The notes beneath the pieces were generated by a model that searched no databases, had not been told where the DNA came from, and was given only the letters and a program-made list of their open reading frames with translations. Below, in pieces: positions 22,082 to 33,086 of a stretch of 64,000 nt of DNA. Source of the DNA: Zavarzinia sp. (GTDB lineage Bacteria; Pseudomonadota; Alphaproteobacteria; Zavarziniales; Zavarziniaceae). Numbering within the stretch: the first letter of the stretch is position 1; the number at the start of each line of letters is the position of its first letter. A program made the position numbers and the translations under genes. The stretch lies in the NCBI GenBank assembly GCA_025869435.1, contig JAOZVS010000058.1:1-64000 (forward strand), given 5' to 3'.

Positions 22082-23203
22082 TCAGGCGCTGCGACCGCGC
22101 GCCTCGACCGGCCAGATGTCGACCAGCGTGTCGCCGTCGAGGACGTGGATGACGTCGTGGAGGTTCACTGTCGGATCGCAATGCGGCGCCTGCAACCGCA
22201 CGAGGCCGCCAAGGGGCAGGGCTGCGAAGATGGCGCCATGCTCGTCGCCCATGAAGGCGAATTCGCTGTCCGCAGGCGCGCCGGCGACAACCCGGGGCTT
22301 CGGCCCATCGGTGGCGAAGGATTTGTAACCGGCATCGACCGTGACGAAATCGGCGGTATTGGCGCTGATCACCCGGGCATCGACGAAGAGCGCGGCGCGG
22401 AACGGCCCCGCGCTCCCGGCCTCCAGCGCGACCGCGTCATATTCGACATCCATGAAGACATAGGAACCGGCCTGCAACTCCGTCAGGACACCAAACCCGG
22501 CTTCCTGCGCGAATGTGCCGGTGCCGCCGCCGGTCAGCATGGGCGGCGGCAGGCCCTCGTCCCGCAGCATATCCGCCGCCGCCGCCATGTCGGCGAGGGC
22601 CATGCGGGCGATCTCGGCCCGTGTCGCGAAATCCTCGATATGCTGGGCATGGCCGGCATAGCATTGCAGCCCGGCGAACCACAGGCCCGGCAGATTGGCG
22701 ACCGTCCTCGCCAGCGCCGCCGCCGCCGCCGGCCCGGCAACGCCGGTCCGATGGATGCCGGGATCGATATCGACGACGGCACCGATGCGCACCCCGGCCC
22801 TGGTGGCCGCGGTGGACAGGGCCCTGGCCCCGGCGTCGCTGTCGACGGCCACCAGAAGCTCGGGCAACCGCGCGGCGACGCCCGCCAGCCTTGCCAGTGC
22901 CGAGGCGCCGATCACCGGGGAGGTCACGAGCAGACTGCGCAACCCCGGGGTCGAGGCCAGCGCCTCCGCTTCGCCGGTCTTGGCGACGCAGAGACCGATG
23001 GCCCCCGCCGCCAGCTGGCGGGCCGCGATGGCCTGGCATTTGTGGGTCTTGGCATGGGGACGAAGGGCGAGGCCGGAGGCCCGCGCCGCCGCCGCCATGG
23101 CCGCCAGATTATGCTCGAATGCCGCGAGATCGAGCACCAGCGCCGGTGTCGCCAGGTCCGCCCGCCCCCCGGGGACGCCGATCAGGGCGCGGTTGGGATG
23201 CAT
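22082..23203 (-). CDS. D-threonine aldolase/DSD1-type PLP-dependent enzyme (alanine racemase N-terminal fold)
   Basis: LATPALVLDLAAFEHNLAAMAAAARASGLALRPHAKTHKCQAIA PLP-Lys motif; C-terminal GDEHGAIF...PHCDPTVNLHD. Confidence 0.88.
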   Translation of the reverse strand: MHPNRALIGVPGGRADLATPALVLDLAAFEHNLAAMAAAARASGLALRPHAKTHKCQAIAARQLAAGAIGLCVAKTGEAEALASTPGLRSLLVTSPVIGASALARLAGVAARLPELLVAVDSDAGARALSTAATRAGVRIGAVVDIDPGIHRTGVAGPAAAAALARTVANLPGLWFAGLQCYAGHAQHIEDFATRAEIARMALADMAAAADMLRDEGLPPPMLTGGGTGTFAQEAGFGVLTELQAGSYVFMDVEYDAVALEAGSAGPFRAALFVDARVISANTADFVTVDAGYKSFATDGPKPRVVAGAPADSEFAFMGDEHGAIFAALPLGGLVRLQAPHCDPTVNLHDVIHVLDGDTLVDIWPVEARGRSA

Positions 23204-23205
23204 CG

Positions 23206-23748
23206 CTATTCCGCCGCCAGGTCTTTGGCGCGCGGCAATTCCTTGTAGAAGAACACCGTGTCCTCCAGCCTGCCGGTCGAGGCGCGGGCATAGCGCGGCA
23301 CCCGGCCGACCTCGGTCCAGCCCATGGCGCGATAGAGTTTCTCGCTCTTGTCGCCGGCCCTCGTGTCGAGGGTGAGCAGGGTTCGCCCTTCCTTCGCCGC
23401 CTGCGATTCGGCCACCACCATCAGGCGCTTGCCGACACCGTGCCGGCGCACCTCGAGGGCGACGATCAGCATGGCGATTTCCGCCCGGTGATTCTGGTTG
23501 GGTGTCGGAACGAGGTCGAGATAGACGCAGCCGACGAGGCGGTTGGCTTGTTCCGCGACGATCAGGATCCGCTGCCCATGGGCGACACTCCCGGCCACTT
23601 CGGTCCAGAACGCCATGGCGTCGCCGAACTCCAGGGGCGCCATGAAGGAAACCGAAGCCCCCGCGTCCACCGCTTCGACCAGAAGGTCGGCGAGAGCGGG
23701 AATGGCGGCCCAGGCTTCGGCCGCATCCAGGGTGCGAATTGTGATCAT
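23206..23748 (-). CDS. GNAT family N-acetyltransferase
   Basis: AEIAMLIVALEVRRHGVGKRLM acetyl-CoA loop; LDTRAGDKSEKLYRAMGWTEVGR. Confidence 0.85.
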   Translation of the reverse strand: MITIRTLDAAEAWAAIPALADLLVEAVDAGASVSFMAPLEFGDAMAFWTEVAGSVAHGQRILIVAEQANRLVGCVYLDLVPTPNQNHRAEIAMLIVALEVRRHGVGKRLMVVAESQAAKEGRTLLTLDTRAGDKSEKLYRAMGWTEVGRVPRYARASTGRLEDTVFFYKELPRAKDLAAE

Positions 23749-23805
23749 GCGGCACTCACAATAAACCGAACGCAAAAATCATGGCTACGGTCGGTTCTTC
23801 CATTC

Positions 23806-24255
23806 ATGACGGATATGGTACAAGGCCAAATGACCAACCGCGCAACCGATTTCTTGCTCGACCCTCGCCTGGCCGCCGACACGGTGACGCTGGGTGAGCT
23901 GCCGCTGTGCCGCGTCCTGATGATGAACGAGCGCCGCTACCCTTGGCTTATCCTTGTGCCGCGCCGCGCCGGCCTGGTCGAACTGCTGGATCTCGAACCG
24001 GATGAAGCCCGGATGCTCTGGGAGGAATTGCACCAAAGCATGGCTGCCCTGCGGGATCTGGGAACAAAAATCAACATGGGCGCCCTCGGCAACATGGTCC
24101 GCCAGTTGCACATCCATGTGATCGCGAGGACCGAGGGCGACCCGGCCTGGCCGGGTCCGGTCTGGAGCCATTCCCCGCGCGAGCCCTGGCCCGACCCGGC
24201 CGAATCGGCGGAAACGCTGCGTCGGCGCCTGAAATTGCCGCAGTGCGGCATTTGA
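23806..24255 (+). CDS. HIT domain-containing protein
   Basis: ERRYPWLILVPRRAGLVELLDL...NMGALGNMVRQLHIHVIARTEGDPAWPGPVW. Confidence 0.88.
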   Translation: MTDMVQGQMTNRATDFLLDPRLAADTVTLGELPLCRVLMMNERRYPWLILVPRRAGLVELLDLEPDEARMLWEELHQSMAALRDLGTKINMGALGNMVRQLHIHVIARTEGDPAWPGPVWSHSPREPWPDPAESAETLRRRLKLPQCGI

Positions 24256-24265
24256 GCGCAGCGCG

Positions 24266-25444
24266 CTAGGACAGCAGGGCCAGCGTCTCGGTGACGATGA
24301 CCGCCTCTTCGTCGGTCGGAATGACGAAGCCGCTGATTCGGCTCTCGGCCGAGGTGATGCGAGGCCCGTTCGCCTCATTGGCAGCAGCATCGAGTTCGGC
24401 GCCAAGGAAACTCAGCCCCTCGATCACCCGGGCGCGCACGGGCGCGGCGTTCTCGCCGATCCCCGCCGTGAAGACGATGCCGTCCAGCCCGCCCAGCACC
24501 ATCATCAGCGAGCCGATCTCGCGCAGGATACGGTGCACGAACAGATCGACCGCCTCGGCCGCCGCGGGCTCCGGCGAGGCCAGGAGATCGCGCATGTCGT
24601 TGGAAATGCCCGAGACGCCGAGCAAACCCGACTCGCGATAGAGCATGTCGGCGATCCGTGCCGGGCTGTAGCCCTTCTGTTCCATCAGATAGAGCACGAC
24701 GCCGGGATCGATGGTGCCCGAGCGCGTGCCCATGACGAGACCGTCGAGCGCGGTGAAGCCCATGGTGGTGGCGACCGACTTTTCGTTGTCCATCGCGCAC
24801 ATGCTGCAGCCGTTACCGAGATGGGCGACGATCACCTTGCCCCGCGCCCCCTCGCCCATGATCGGCGCCATGCGCCCGGCGATCGCCTGATAGGACAGGC
24901 CATGGAAGCCGTAACGGAACACGCCTTCGTCGATCAGGGCGCGCGGAATGCCGAACAGGCGCGCGACCCGGCTCTGTCCGAAGTGAAAGGCCGTGTCGAA
25001 ACAGGCGACCTGCGGCAGATCGGGACGCAAGCCCTCCAGCGTGCGGATGGCCGCGAGATTATGCGGCTGGTGCAGCGGCGCCAGCGGCACCAGCGCCTCC
25101 AGCCGATCGAGCACGCTGTCATCGACGAGGATGGGCCTGTCGAATTCCAGCCCGCCATGCACCACCCGGTGTCCGGCGGCCAGAATGGGCCGCCCCGGCA
25201 GACGCTCAGCCGCGAGGGCGAGCAACAGGTCGAGGGCGTCTTCCTGCTCGTCCATCTGCTCGGGGGCGAGATGCATGGGGATGGCCTTGCCCTCGCCATC
25301 CTTCAGCTTGAAGGCGGGATGGCTGCCGATGCCGCTGATCGAGCCCTCATAGAGCGCCCTGCCCTTCACGTCGGCGATGCGGAACTTGACGCTGGACGAG
25401 CCGGCATTGATGACGAAGACGATACCCTCGGGATCGACCGTCAT
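24266..25444 (-). CDS. ackA: Acetate kinase
   Basis: VFVINAGSSSVKFRI; GHRVVHGG; AHLGNGCSMCAM; MGFTALDGLVMGTRSGTIDPGV. Confidence 0.94.
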   Translation of the reverse strand: MTVDPEGIVFVINAGSSSVKFRIADVKGRALYEGSISGIGSHPAFKLKDGEGKAIPMHLAPEQMDEQEDALDLLLALAAERLPGRPILAAGHRVVHGGLEFDRPILVDDSVLDRLEALVPLAPLHQPHNLAAIRTLEGLRPDLPQVACFDTAFHFGQSRVARLFGIPRALIDEGVFRYGFHGLSYQAIAGRMAPIMGEGARGKVIVAHLGNGCSMCAMDNEKSVATTMGFTALDGLVMGTRSGTIDPGVVLYLMEQKGYSPARIADMLYRESGLLGVSGISNDMRDLLASPEPAAAEAVDLFVHRILREIGSLMMVLGGLDGIVFTAGIGENAAPVRARVIEGLSFLGAELDAAANEANGPRITSAESRISGFVIPTDEEAVIVTETLALLS

Positions 25445-25445
25445 G

Positions 25446-26837
25446 TCATTCACCCTTGGCGGGCGCGCAGCGCACCCGCAGGACGGCGAGGGCGGCCGAG
25501 GCGGCGCGGGCCGCCGGCCCATCGGCGCGACTGGTCAGGATGATCGGCACCCGGGCGCCGAGGACGATGCCCGCCGCTTCGCCGTCGGCGAGATAGCCCA
25601 GCTGCTTGGCGACCATGTTGCCGGATTCGAGATTGGGGCAGAGCAGGATGTCCGGTTGGCCCGACACCGGCGAGACGATATGCTTCGTCCGCGCCGCCTC
25701 GGCCGAGATCGCATTGTCGAATGCCAGCGGACCATCGACGATGCCGCCGGTGATCTGGCCTCGCTCGGCCATCTTGGACAGGGCCGCCGCCTCGACGGTC
25801 GAGGGAATCTTGGACGTCACGGTCTCGACGGCGGAGAGGACGGCGACCTTGGGCGACTCGATCCCCAGCGCCAGCGCGAGGTCGATCGCATTCTGCGCGA
25901 TGTCGCGCTTTTCCTCGAGGGTCGGGGCGATATTCACCGCCGCGTCGGTGACTGCCAGCAGCTTGGGGTAATTCGGCACATCCATGACGAAGACATGGGA
26001 CAGGCGCCGGTCGGTGCGCAGGCCGCCCTTGTGGCCGACCACCGCGCCCATGATCTCGTCGGTGTGGAGGCTGCCCTTCATCAGGCCCTCGACCTCGCCC
26101 GCCTGGGCCAGTTCGACCGCCATGTCGGCCGCGGCATGGGAATGCTCGACCGGGACGATGCGCATTCCCTCCAGCGAAACCCCCATTTTTTCCGCGACGG
26201 CCCGGATGCGCGCCTCGGGGCCGACCAGCACGGGGTCGATCAGACCGAGGTCCCGGGCTTCGATCGCGCCGCCCAGCGACGAAGCGTCGCAAGGATGCAC
26301 GACGGCGACCTTCAGCGAGGGGAAGGTCACCGCCCGCTCGATCAGACCGGCCAGGCGCGCGCCCTTCCGCAACAGGCGGATCTCGGGCAGGCCCATCGCC
26401 TCGCGGCGGATCTTCTCCTGCGGGGCAAGCACCTCGACGCTACCGGTCAGCACCGGATGCCCCGGGCTGGTCTCGCCTTCGACGCCGAGGACGACGCGGC
26501 GTCCCTCGGCCTTTTCCAGCACCTTGATCGTCAGCCGCAGCGTGTCGTCGAGCCCGACCGGCCGGCGGTATTCGAGACGCTGCGAAAGGATGATGGTCCC
26601 CGGCCCCGGCAATCTGGTACCGATCACCGCCGAGACCAGCGCCACGGCCCAGGGCGCCGGCGCGACGGGCTCGCCATACCTGTGCGCGGAGGCGAAGGCA
26701 GGGTCGACGAGGAAGGGATTGAGGTCCCCGGTCAAGGATGTAAGGGTTGCGACATCCTCGCGGGTGAGGCGACGTTCGATCACGGCGGCATCGCCGACGG
26801 ACAGTTCGTCAAAGGGGCGGTTTTCGATCATCGTCAT
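25446..26837 (-). CDS. Bifunctional MaoC-like enoyl-CoA hydratase / phosphate acetyltransferase
   Basis: N-terminal hot-dog (MaoC) domain, C-terminal PTA_PTB domain (VAVVHPCDASSLGGAIEARDLGLIDPVLVGPEARI...); directly upstream of ackA. Confidence 0.9.
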   Translation of the reverse strand: MTMIENRPFDELSVGDAAVIERRLTREDVATLTSLTGDLNPFLVDPAFASAHRYGEPVAPAPWAVALVSAVIGTRLPGPGTIILSQRLEYRRPVGLDDTLRLTIKVLEKAEGRRVVLGVEGETSPGHPVLTGSVEVLAPQEKIRREAMGLPEIRLLRKGARLAGLIERAVTFPSLKVAVVHPCDASSLGGAIEARDLGLIDPVLVGPEARIRAVAEKMGVSLEGMRIVPVEHSHAAADMAVELAQAGEVEGLMKGSLHTDEIMGAVVGHKGGLRTDRRLSHVFVMDVPNYPKLLAVTDAAVNIAPTLEEKRDIAQNAIDLALALGIESPKVAVLSAVETVTSKIPSTVEAAALSKMAERGQITGGIVDGPLAFDNAISAEAARTKHIVSPVSGQPDILLCPNLESGNMVAKQLGYLADGEAAGIVLGARVPIILTSRADGPAARAASAALAVLRVRCAPAKGE

Positions 26838-26899
26838 GGGGCAAAGATTACCCCCGGCACGGTGACAACAAGAAGAACAAGATGCGGGAGCTGGACTAA

Positions 26900-27274
26900 A
26901 TGATAAAACTGATGGTCTGCATGAGGCGCCAGCCGGGCATGAGCCGGGAGCAGTTCCTGAAATACTGGCGTAATGTCCACGGTCCCATGGCGGCCGAGCG
27001 GGCCAAGCTGCTGGGCATTCGCCGCTATGTCCAGAACGTGACGGCGCACGAGGAAATCTCCCAGGCCCTGACCGCCGCGCGCGGCACGCCCCAGCCCTAT
27101 GACGGCATCGACGCGCTATACTGGGATTCGATCGGCGCCATGCTCGATCACCTGAGCACGCCCGAAGGCGGCCGTGCCGCTTCGGAGCTGTTCCTCGATC
27201 ACATCAATTTCGTCGACTACAGCGACTCGCCCATCTTCATCGGCGAGGAAATCGACGTCTACAACGCGGCCTGA
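26900..27274 (+). CDS. EthD domain-containing protein
   Basis: MIKLMVCMRRQPGMSREQFLKYWRNVHGPM, dimeric ferredoxin-like EthD signature. Confidence 0.82.
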   Translation: MIKLMVCMRRQPGMSREQFLKYWRNVHGPMAAERAKLLGIRRYVQNVTAHEEISQALTAARGTPQPYDGIDALYWDSIGAMLDHLSTPEGGRAASELFLDHINFVDYSDSPIFIGEEIDVYNAA

Positions 27275-27280
27275 GCCGGT

Positions 27281-27304
27281 CCGGCCCCCGCGGACGGGGG
27301 CCGG
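27281..27304. terminator. Bidirectional hairpin between convergent EthD gene and ettA
   Basis: CCGGCCCCC-GCGGAC-GGGGGCCGG perfect 9-bp stem. Confidence 0.55.
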
Positions 27305-27312
27305 GAGGCACC

Positions 27313-28995
<1,683 letters not shown>

Positions 28996-29120
28996 CGGCC
29001 CTGCCCTCTATTCGCTTAACATAGCTGGATTGGATTGACGCCCTTGTAGCCCAGCCGCCGGGGTGCCGCAATGGCAGGGGTTGATTTGCCATCTTCCGCG
29101 GACCATATTGCCAACGCTAT

Positions 29121-29146
29121 TGCGAACCATTTGCATGAATTTGCAT
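29121..29146. promoter_or_regulatory. Candidate Fur-family-like operator upstream of the iron-binding protein gene
   Basis: TGCGAACCATTTGCATGAATTTGCAT: near-palindrome TGCGAA-CCA-TTTGCA plus direct repeat ATTTGCAT/ATTTGCAT spaced 10 bp. Confidence 0.35.
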
Positions 29147-29158
29147 CGGAGGATCTGG

Positions 29159-30172
29159 ATGCGCCGTCTGATCGCCACTCTCGCCCTGGGTCTCGGCCTC
29201 GTCGCCGGCCAGGCACGGGCCGAGGAGCTGAACATCTATTCGTCCCGTCACTATCCGTCCGACGAAATCCTGTTCGGTAAGTTCAAGGAAGAGACCGGTA
29301 TTTCCGTCAACCTGATCCAGGGCAAGGCGGCGGAACTGGTCGAGCGGATGAAGCTCGAAGGCGCCAACAGCCCGGCCGATATCTTCATCACGACGGATGC
29401 CGCCAACCTGTGGCGTGCCCAGGCCGCCGGCCTGTTCCAGCCCGTGACCTCGGACAAGCTCCAGGCCGCGGTGCCGGACCAGTTCCACGAGCCGAGCGGT
29501 CTCTGGTACGCCTTCGCCACCCGCGCCCGCGTCATCGTCTACAACAAGGACAAGGTGAAGCCCGGGCAGCTCTCGACCTATGAGGCGCTGACCGCGCCCG
29601 AATGGAAGGGCCGCGTGCTGTCCCGTTCGTCCAACAACGAATATGTCCAGTCGATGACGGCGGCCATGATCGCCCATCTGGGCGAAGCCAAGGCCGAGGA
29701 CTGGGCCAGGGGCATCGTCGCCAATTTCGCCCGCGCCCCCAAGGGCGGCGATACCGACCAGATCAAGGCGGTCGCGGTCGGCGAGGCCGATGTCGCCATC
29801 GTGAACCACTATTACTTTGCGCGCATCGCCGCCTCCGACAAGCCGGAGGACAAGGAGATCGTCGCCAAGGTCGGGATCTTCTTCCCCAATCAGGAGACCT
29901 TCGGCACCCATGTGAACGTCTCGGGCGCCGGCGTCGCCGCCCATGCCCCGGACAAGGCGGCGGCGATCAAATTCCTCGAATATCTGGCCAGCCCGGAAGC
30001 GCAGGAGATTTTCGCCGAGGCGAACAATGAATTCCCGATCCTGAAGGGCGTCTCCCCCTCCTCGGTCGTGCAGGGCTTCGGCGACTTCAAGCGCGACACG
30101 CTGCCGATCGACGAACTCGGCAAGAACAACGCCGCCGCCGTCCAGCTGCTGGACCGCGCCGGCTGGCGGTAG
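29159..30172 (+). CDS. Fe(3+) ABC transporter substrate-binding protein
   Basis: Signal peptide then EELNIYSSRHYPSDEILFGKFKEETGISVNLIQGKAAELVERMKLEG; FbpA/AfuA-like. Confidence 0.9.
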   Translation: MRRLIATLALGLGLVAGQARAEELNIYSSRHYPSDEILFGKFKEETGISVNLIQGKAAELVERMKLEGANSPADIFITTDAANLWRAQAAGLFQPVTSDKLQAAVPDQFHEPSGLWYAFATRARVIVYNKDKVKPGQLSTYEALTAPEWKGRVLSRSSNNEYVQSMTAAMIAHLGEAKAEDWARGIVANFARAPKGGDTDQIKAVAVGEADVAIVNHYYFARIAASDKPEDKEIVAKVGIFFPNQETFGTHVNVSGAGVAAHAPDKAAAIKFLEYLASPEAQEIFAEANNEFPILKGVSPSSVVQGFGDFKRDTLPIDELGKNNAAAVQLLDRAGWR

Positions 30173-30192
30173 GCTGCCGCCGGCAACCGCCC

Positions 30193-30699
30193 TCAAGGCT
30201 TCAGAGCCGACAGGGCGGTTGCCACAGGCAAATAGAGCCGGCGTGGCTGATCCTTCAGGGCGGTGAAGCCATAGGCCTCATAGAAGGCCAAGGCCGGAGC
30301 ATCGATCGCATCGGCAAAGATGGCATGGGCGCCAATTGGGGCCATCGCGACCGTCTTGATTGCATCGAACAGAAGGGCTTCGCCAAGCCCGATCCCTGCG
30401 AAGTCGCGATCGCGCGCCAGCCAGCCGATTAGCACCGCGGGCACTGAGGGATAGCGCGGTAGTTTCATCGCGAAATGGGCCGGCACTTCGGTCAGCGGAA
30501 CATGGCTGGACGACAGCGTATAGAAGCCGCAGACCCGGCCCGAAGATAGCTCGCGGGCAACGAAGCATGTCGCGTATTTCCGCTTCACATCCTGCGACAC
30601 AGCAGTCCGGAAATAGCTGTCGATCCTCTCGTTGCCGCAGACGAAGGCCGCCCGGTCATGGTCCCTGGACAGGGCCTCGATCGCGAACCGGTGGCTCAC
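30193..30699 (-). CDS. GNAT-type toxin of a toxin-antitoxin pair
   Basis: FVCGNERIDSYFRTAVSQDVKRKYATCFVARELSSGRVCGFYTLSS...VLIGWLARDRDFAGIGLGEALLFDAI; overlaps upstream DUF1778 gene by 4 bp. Confidence 0.9.
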   Translation of the reverse strand: MSHRFAIEALSRDHDRAAFVCGNERIDSYFRTAVSQDVKRKYATCFVARELSSGRVCGFYTLSSSHVPLTEVPAHFAMKLPRYPSVPAVLIGWLARDRDFAGIGLGEALLFDAIKTVAMAPIGAHAIFADAIDAPALAFYEAYGFTALKDQPRRLYLPVATALSALKP

Positions 30700-30983
30700 C
30701 TTGGTTCGATGAGGCTCTTGTGCCGCCGGGCGGCGCGCAGCAGCCGGGCATTGGGCTCCGCCGGCTGGACCAGCGCCTCGGCGAAGCGTTGCTGTTCGGC
30801 CCGGGAGAGGCGCATGATCTCGGCATCCTCGACCACACGGCGTGCATCCTCGCCCGCTGTCGCCATCAGATAGCCGGTCAATGTCATGCCACGAAGCTGA
30901 GCCGCCCGCTGCATGGTCTCATAGACCTGCTGCGGAATGCGGGCCTCCAGCCGGGCCATGGGAATGTCTGCCGTCTTGGCCAT
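30696..30983 (-). CDS. DUF1778 (ribbon-helix-helix) antitoxin
   Basis: RLEARIPQQVYETMQRAAQLRGMTLTGYLMATAGEDARRVVEDAEIMRLSRAEQQRFAEAL. Confidence 0.9.
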   Translation of the reverse strand: MAKTADIPMARLEARIPQQVYETMQRAAQLRGMTLTGYLMATAGEDARRVVEDAEIMRLSRAEQQRFAEALVQPAEPNARLLRAARRHKSLIEPR

Positions 30984-31010
30984 GGAAGCATTCTCCTGCT
31001 GGGCTCAAGA

Positions 31011-31029
31011 ATACGGCAATTTGCCGTAT
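31011..31029. promoter_or_regulatory. Candidate TA operator: perfect palindrome
   Basis: ATACGGCAA-T-TTGCCGTAT, 27 bp upstream of the antitoxin start. Confidence 0.7.
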
Positions 31030-31128
31030 GCAACAAGCTCGTCCCTGTTAAAGGCCAGCAGCAACCCACCCCGTGACGACTCGGCCCGCTTCGCCCATGA
31101 TGGCTGCCGGCCAGCACATACGGACATC

Positions 31129-32448
31129 ATGAGCGACAAAATCGACGAAGCCGCCCGGCAGAAGGCGGTCGAGGGGGAGCGGGCGACCATTCACATGGAC
31201 CCGAGGGACCGGCGGCGGGCCTTTCTGGTCCTGACCATCGGCCTGATGTGCACGGGATTCAGCCAGTCGGTGGTCTATGCCATCCTGCCGCCCATCGCGC
31301 GCGACCTCGGCCTGTCCGAAATGCAGGTGGGCAGCATTTTCGTGCTGTCGTCCCTGTTCTGGGTGCTGACGACGCCCTGGTGGGGCCGGCGCTCCGACAG
31401 GTTGGGGCGGAAACTGTCGGTGCTGATCGGGCTGTTCGGCTTTTCCCTGTCGATGCTGCTCTTCACCCTGGCGCTGGAGGCGGCGCAGGCGAAATGGCTG
31501 ACGATCGGGGCGGCCTTCCCCATTCTGATCCTGACCCGCTCGCTCTATGGTCTCATCGTCTCGGCGGCCAATCCTTCGGCCCAGGCCTATGTCGCCGACC
31601 GGACGACCCGGGACGAGCGGACACGGGCGGTCGCCACCATCGGCGCCGCCTATGGCCTCGGCGCGACCATCGGGCCGGGGCTGTCGGCCAGCCTCGTCAT
31701 CATCGGCATCCTGGTGCCCTTCTATTTCTGCGTGCTGCTCGGGCTCCTCAGCGCGGCGCTGATCTGGCGCTATCTGCCCGAGAAGGAGCGGCCGCTGCCG
31801 ACCCATGCCAAGGTGAAGCTGCGCCTGTTCGACCGGCGGATCGTGCTGAACCTCGTGAATGGCGGGCTGATGTCCTCGGCCCAGGCGATCATGATCCAGA
31901 CCGTCGCCTTCTACATGATGGACCGCCTTGCCCTGCCCCTCGACCATGCCGCGCAATATGCCGGCATCGGCCTGATGGCGGCTTCCATGGCGGCGCTGTT
32001 CGGCCAGCTGGTGATCGTCCACCGCTTCCGCATGTCGGCGCCCATGCTCGAGCGCAGCGGGCTGCTGATCGCGGCGGGCGCCTTCCTCGCCATGGCCTTC
32101 GCCAACCAGATCGGCCCCCTCGTCTTCGCGCTGACCATGATCGGCCTTGGCCAGGGCATGTCCCGGCCGGGCAATGTCGCCGTCGCCTCCCTCATCGTCC
32201 GCCGCCACGAGCAGGGGGCGATCGCAGGCCTCAACAACGCGACCAATGCCTTCGGCTTCCTGATCATGCCTTTCATCGCCATGCCGGCCTACAAGCTGGA
32301 CCCGTCCCTGCCCTATCTGATCGGTGCCGGCCTGCTGTTCGTCGCCATGATCATTTCCTTCGCCGATCCCAATGCCCGTCTTGCCGCGACCAGGGGCGGC
32401 GATCATTACGAGAATGAAGACATGGACGATCCCGCGCGCCCGCTCTGA
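31129..32448 (+). CDS. MFS transporter
   Basis: Multiple TM segments; GRRSDRLGRKLSVLIGL MFS loop 2-3 motif. Confidence 0.87.
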   Translation: MSDKIDEAARQKAVEGERATIHMDPRDRRRAFLVLTIGLMCTGFSQSVVYAILPPIARDLGLSEMQVGSIFVLSSLFWVLTTPWWGRRSDRLGRKLSVLIGLFGFSLSMLLFTLALEAAQAKWLTIGAAFPILILTRSLYGLIVSAANPSAQAYVADRTTRDERTRAVATIGAAYGLGATIGPGLSASLVIIGILVPFYFCVLLGLLSAALIWRYLPEKERPLPTHAKVKLRLFDRRIVLNLVNGGLMSSAQAIMIQTVAFYMMDRLALPLDHAAQYAGIGLMAASMAALFGQLVIVHRFRMSAPMLERSGLLIAAGAFLAMAFANQIGPLVFALTMIGLGQGMSRPGNVAVASLIVRRHEQGAIAGLNNATNAFGFLIMPFIAMPAYKLDPSLPYLIGAGLLFVAMIISFADPNARLAATRGGDHYENEDMDDPARPL

Positions 32449-32516
32449 CGCGCTTTTGCCCTTGAACTCGGGCGTGTCCGTCCCCAGTTTCGCGCCCGTG
32501 TTCCCTGGGGGTTTTC

Positions 32517-33050
32517 ATGCTCGAGAGACTGATCGAACAGGCCATCCTGGCCAGCCGCTGGCTTCTGGTGCCGCTCTACCTCGGCCTCGCGCTGATGCTG
32601 CTGGTGCTGATCTGGCAATTCTATGCCGATTTCTTCCATGTCATCGGCACGCTGGGCGTCGCGGATGATTCCGCGATCATTCTCGAGACCCTGGCCCTGA
32701 TCGACCTCGTGCTGGTCGCAGGCCTGATCACCATGGTGGTGATCAGTTCCTACGAGAATTTCGTCTCGAAAATCGACGTGAAGGAAGGTTCGGACACGCC
32801 GCCCCTGTTCGGCAAGCTCGACCCCGGCACGCTGAAGATCAAGCTCGGCGCGTCGATGGTGGCGATCTCGTCGATCCAGCTTCTCAAGGCTTTCGTCAGC
32901 GTCGACAAATACTCGTCGACCGAACTGGCCTGGCTGATCGCCATCCACATGACCCTGGTCGTCTCGACCCTGCTGATGGCCTTCATCGACAAGCTCGCCT
33001 TCTCGAAAGGCAAGGGCGAGAAGACGGAAAAGGAAAAGGCGGCCACCTGA
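32517..33050 (+). CDS. YqhA family / UPF0114 membrane protein
   Basis: LERLIEQAILASRWLLVPLYLGLALMLLVLIWQF...GLITMVVISSYENFVSKID. Confidence 0.88.
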   Translation: MLERLIEQAILASRWLLVPLYLGLALMLLVLIWQFYADFFHVIGTLGVADDSAIILETLALIDLVLVAGLITMVVISSYENFVSKIDVKEGSDTPPLFGKLDPGTLKIKLGASMVAISSIQLLKAFVSVDKYSSTELAWLIAIHMTLVVSTLLMAFIDKLAFSKGKGEKTEKEKAAT

Positions 33051-33086
33051 CCGCCCTTTCCGAATGTTTCCGACCGGCCTGCCCGC

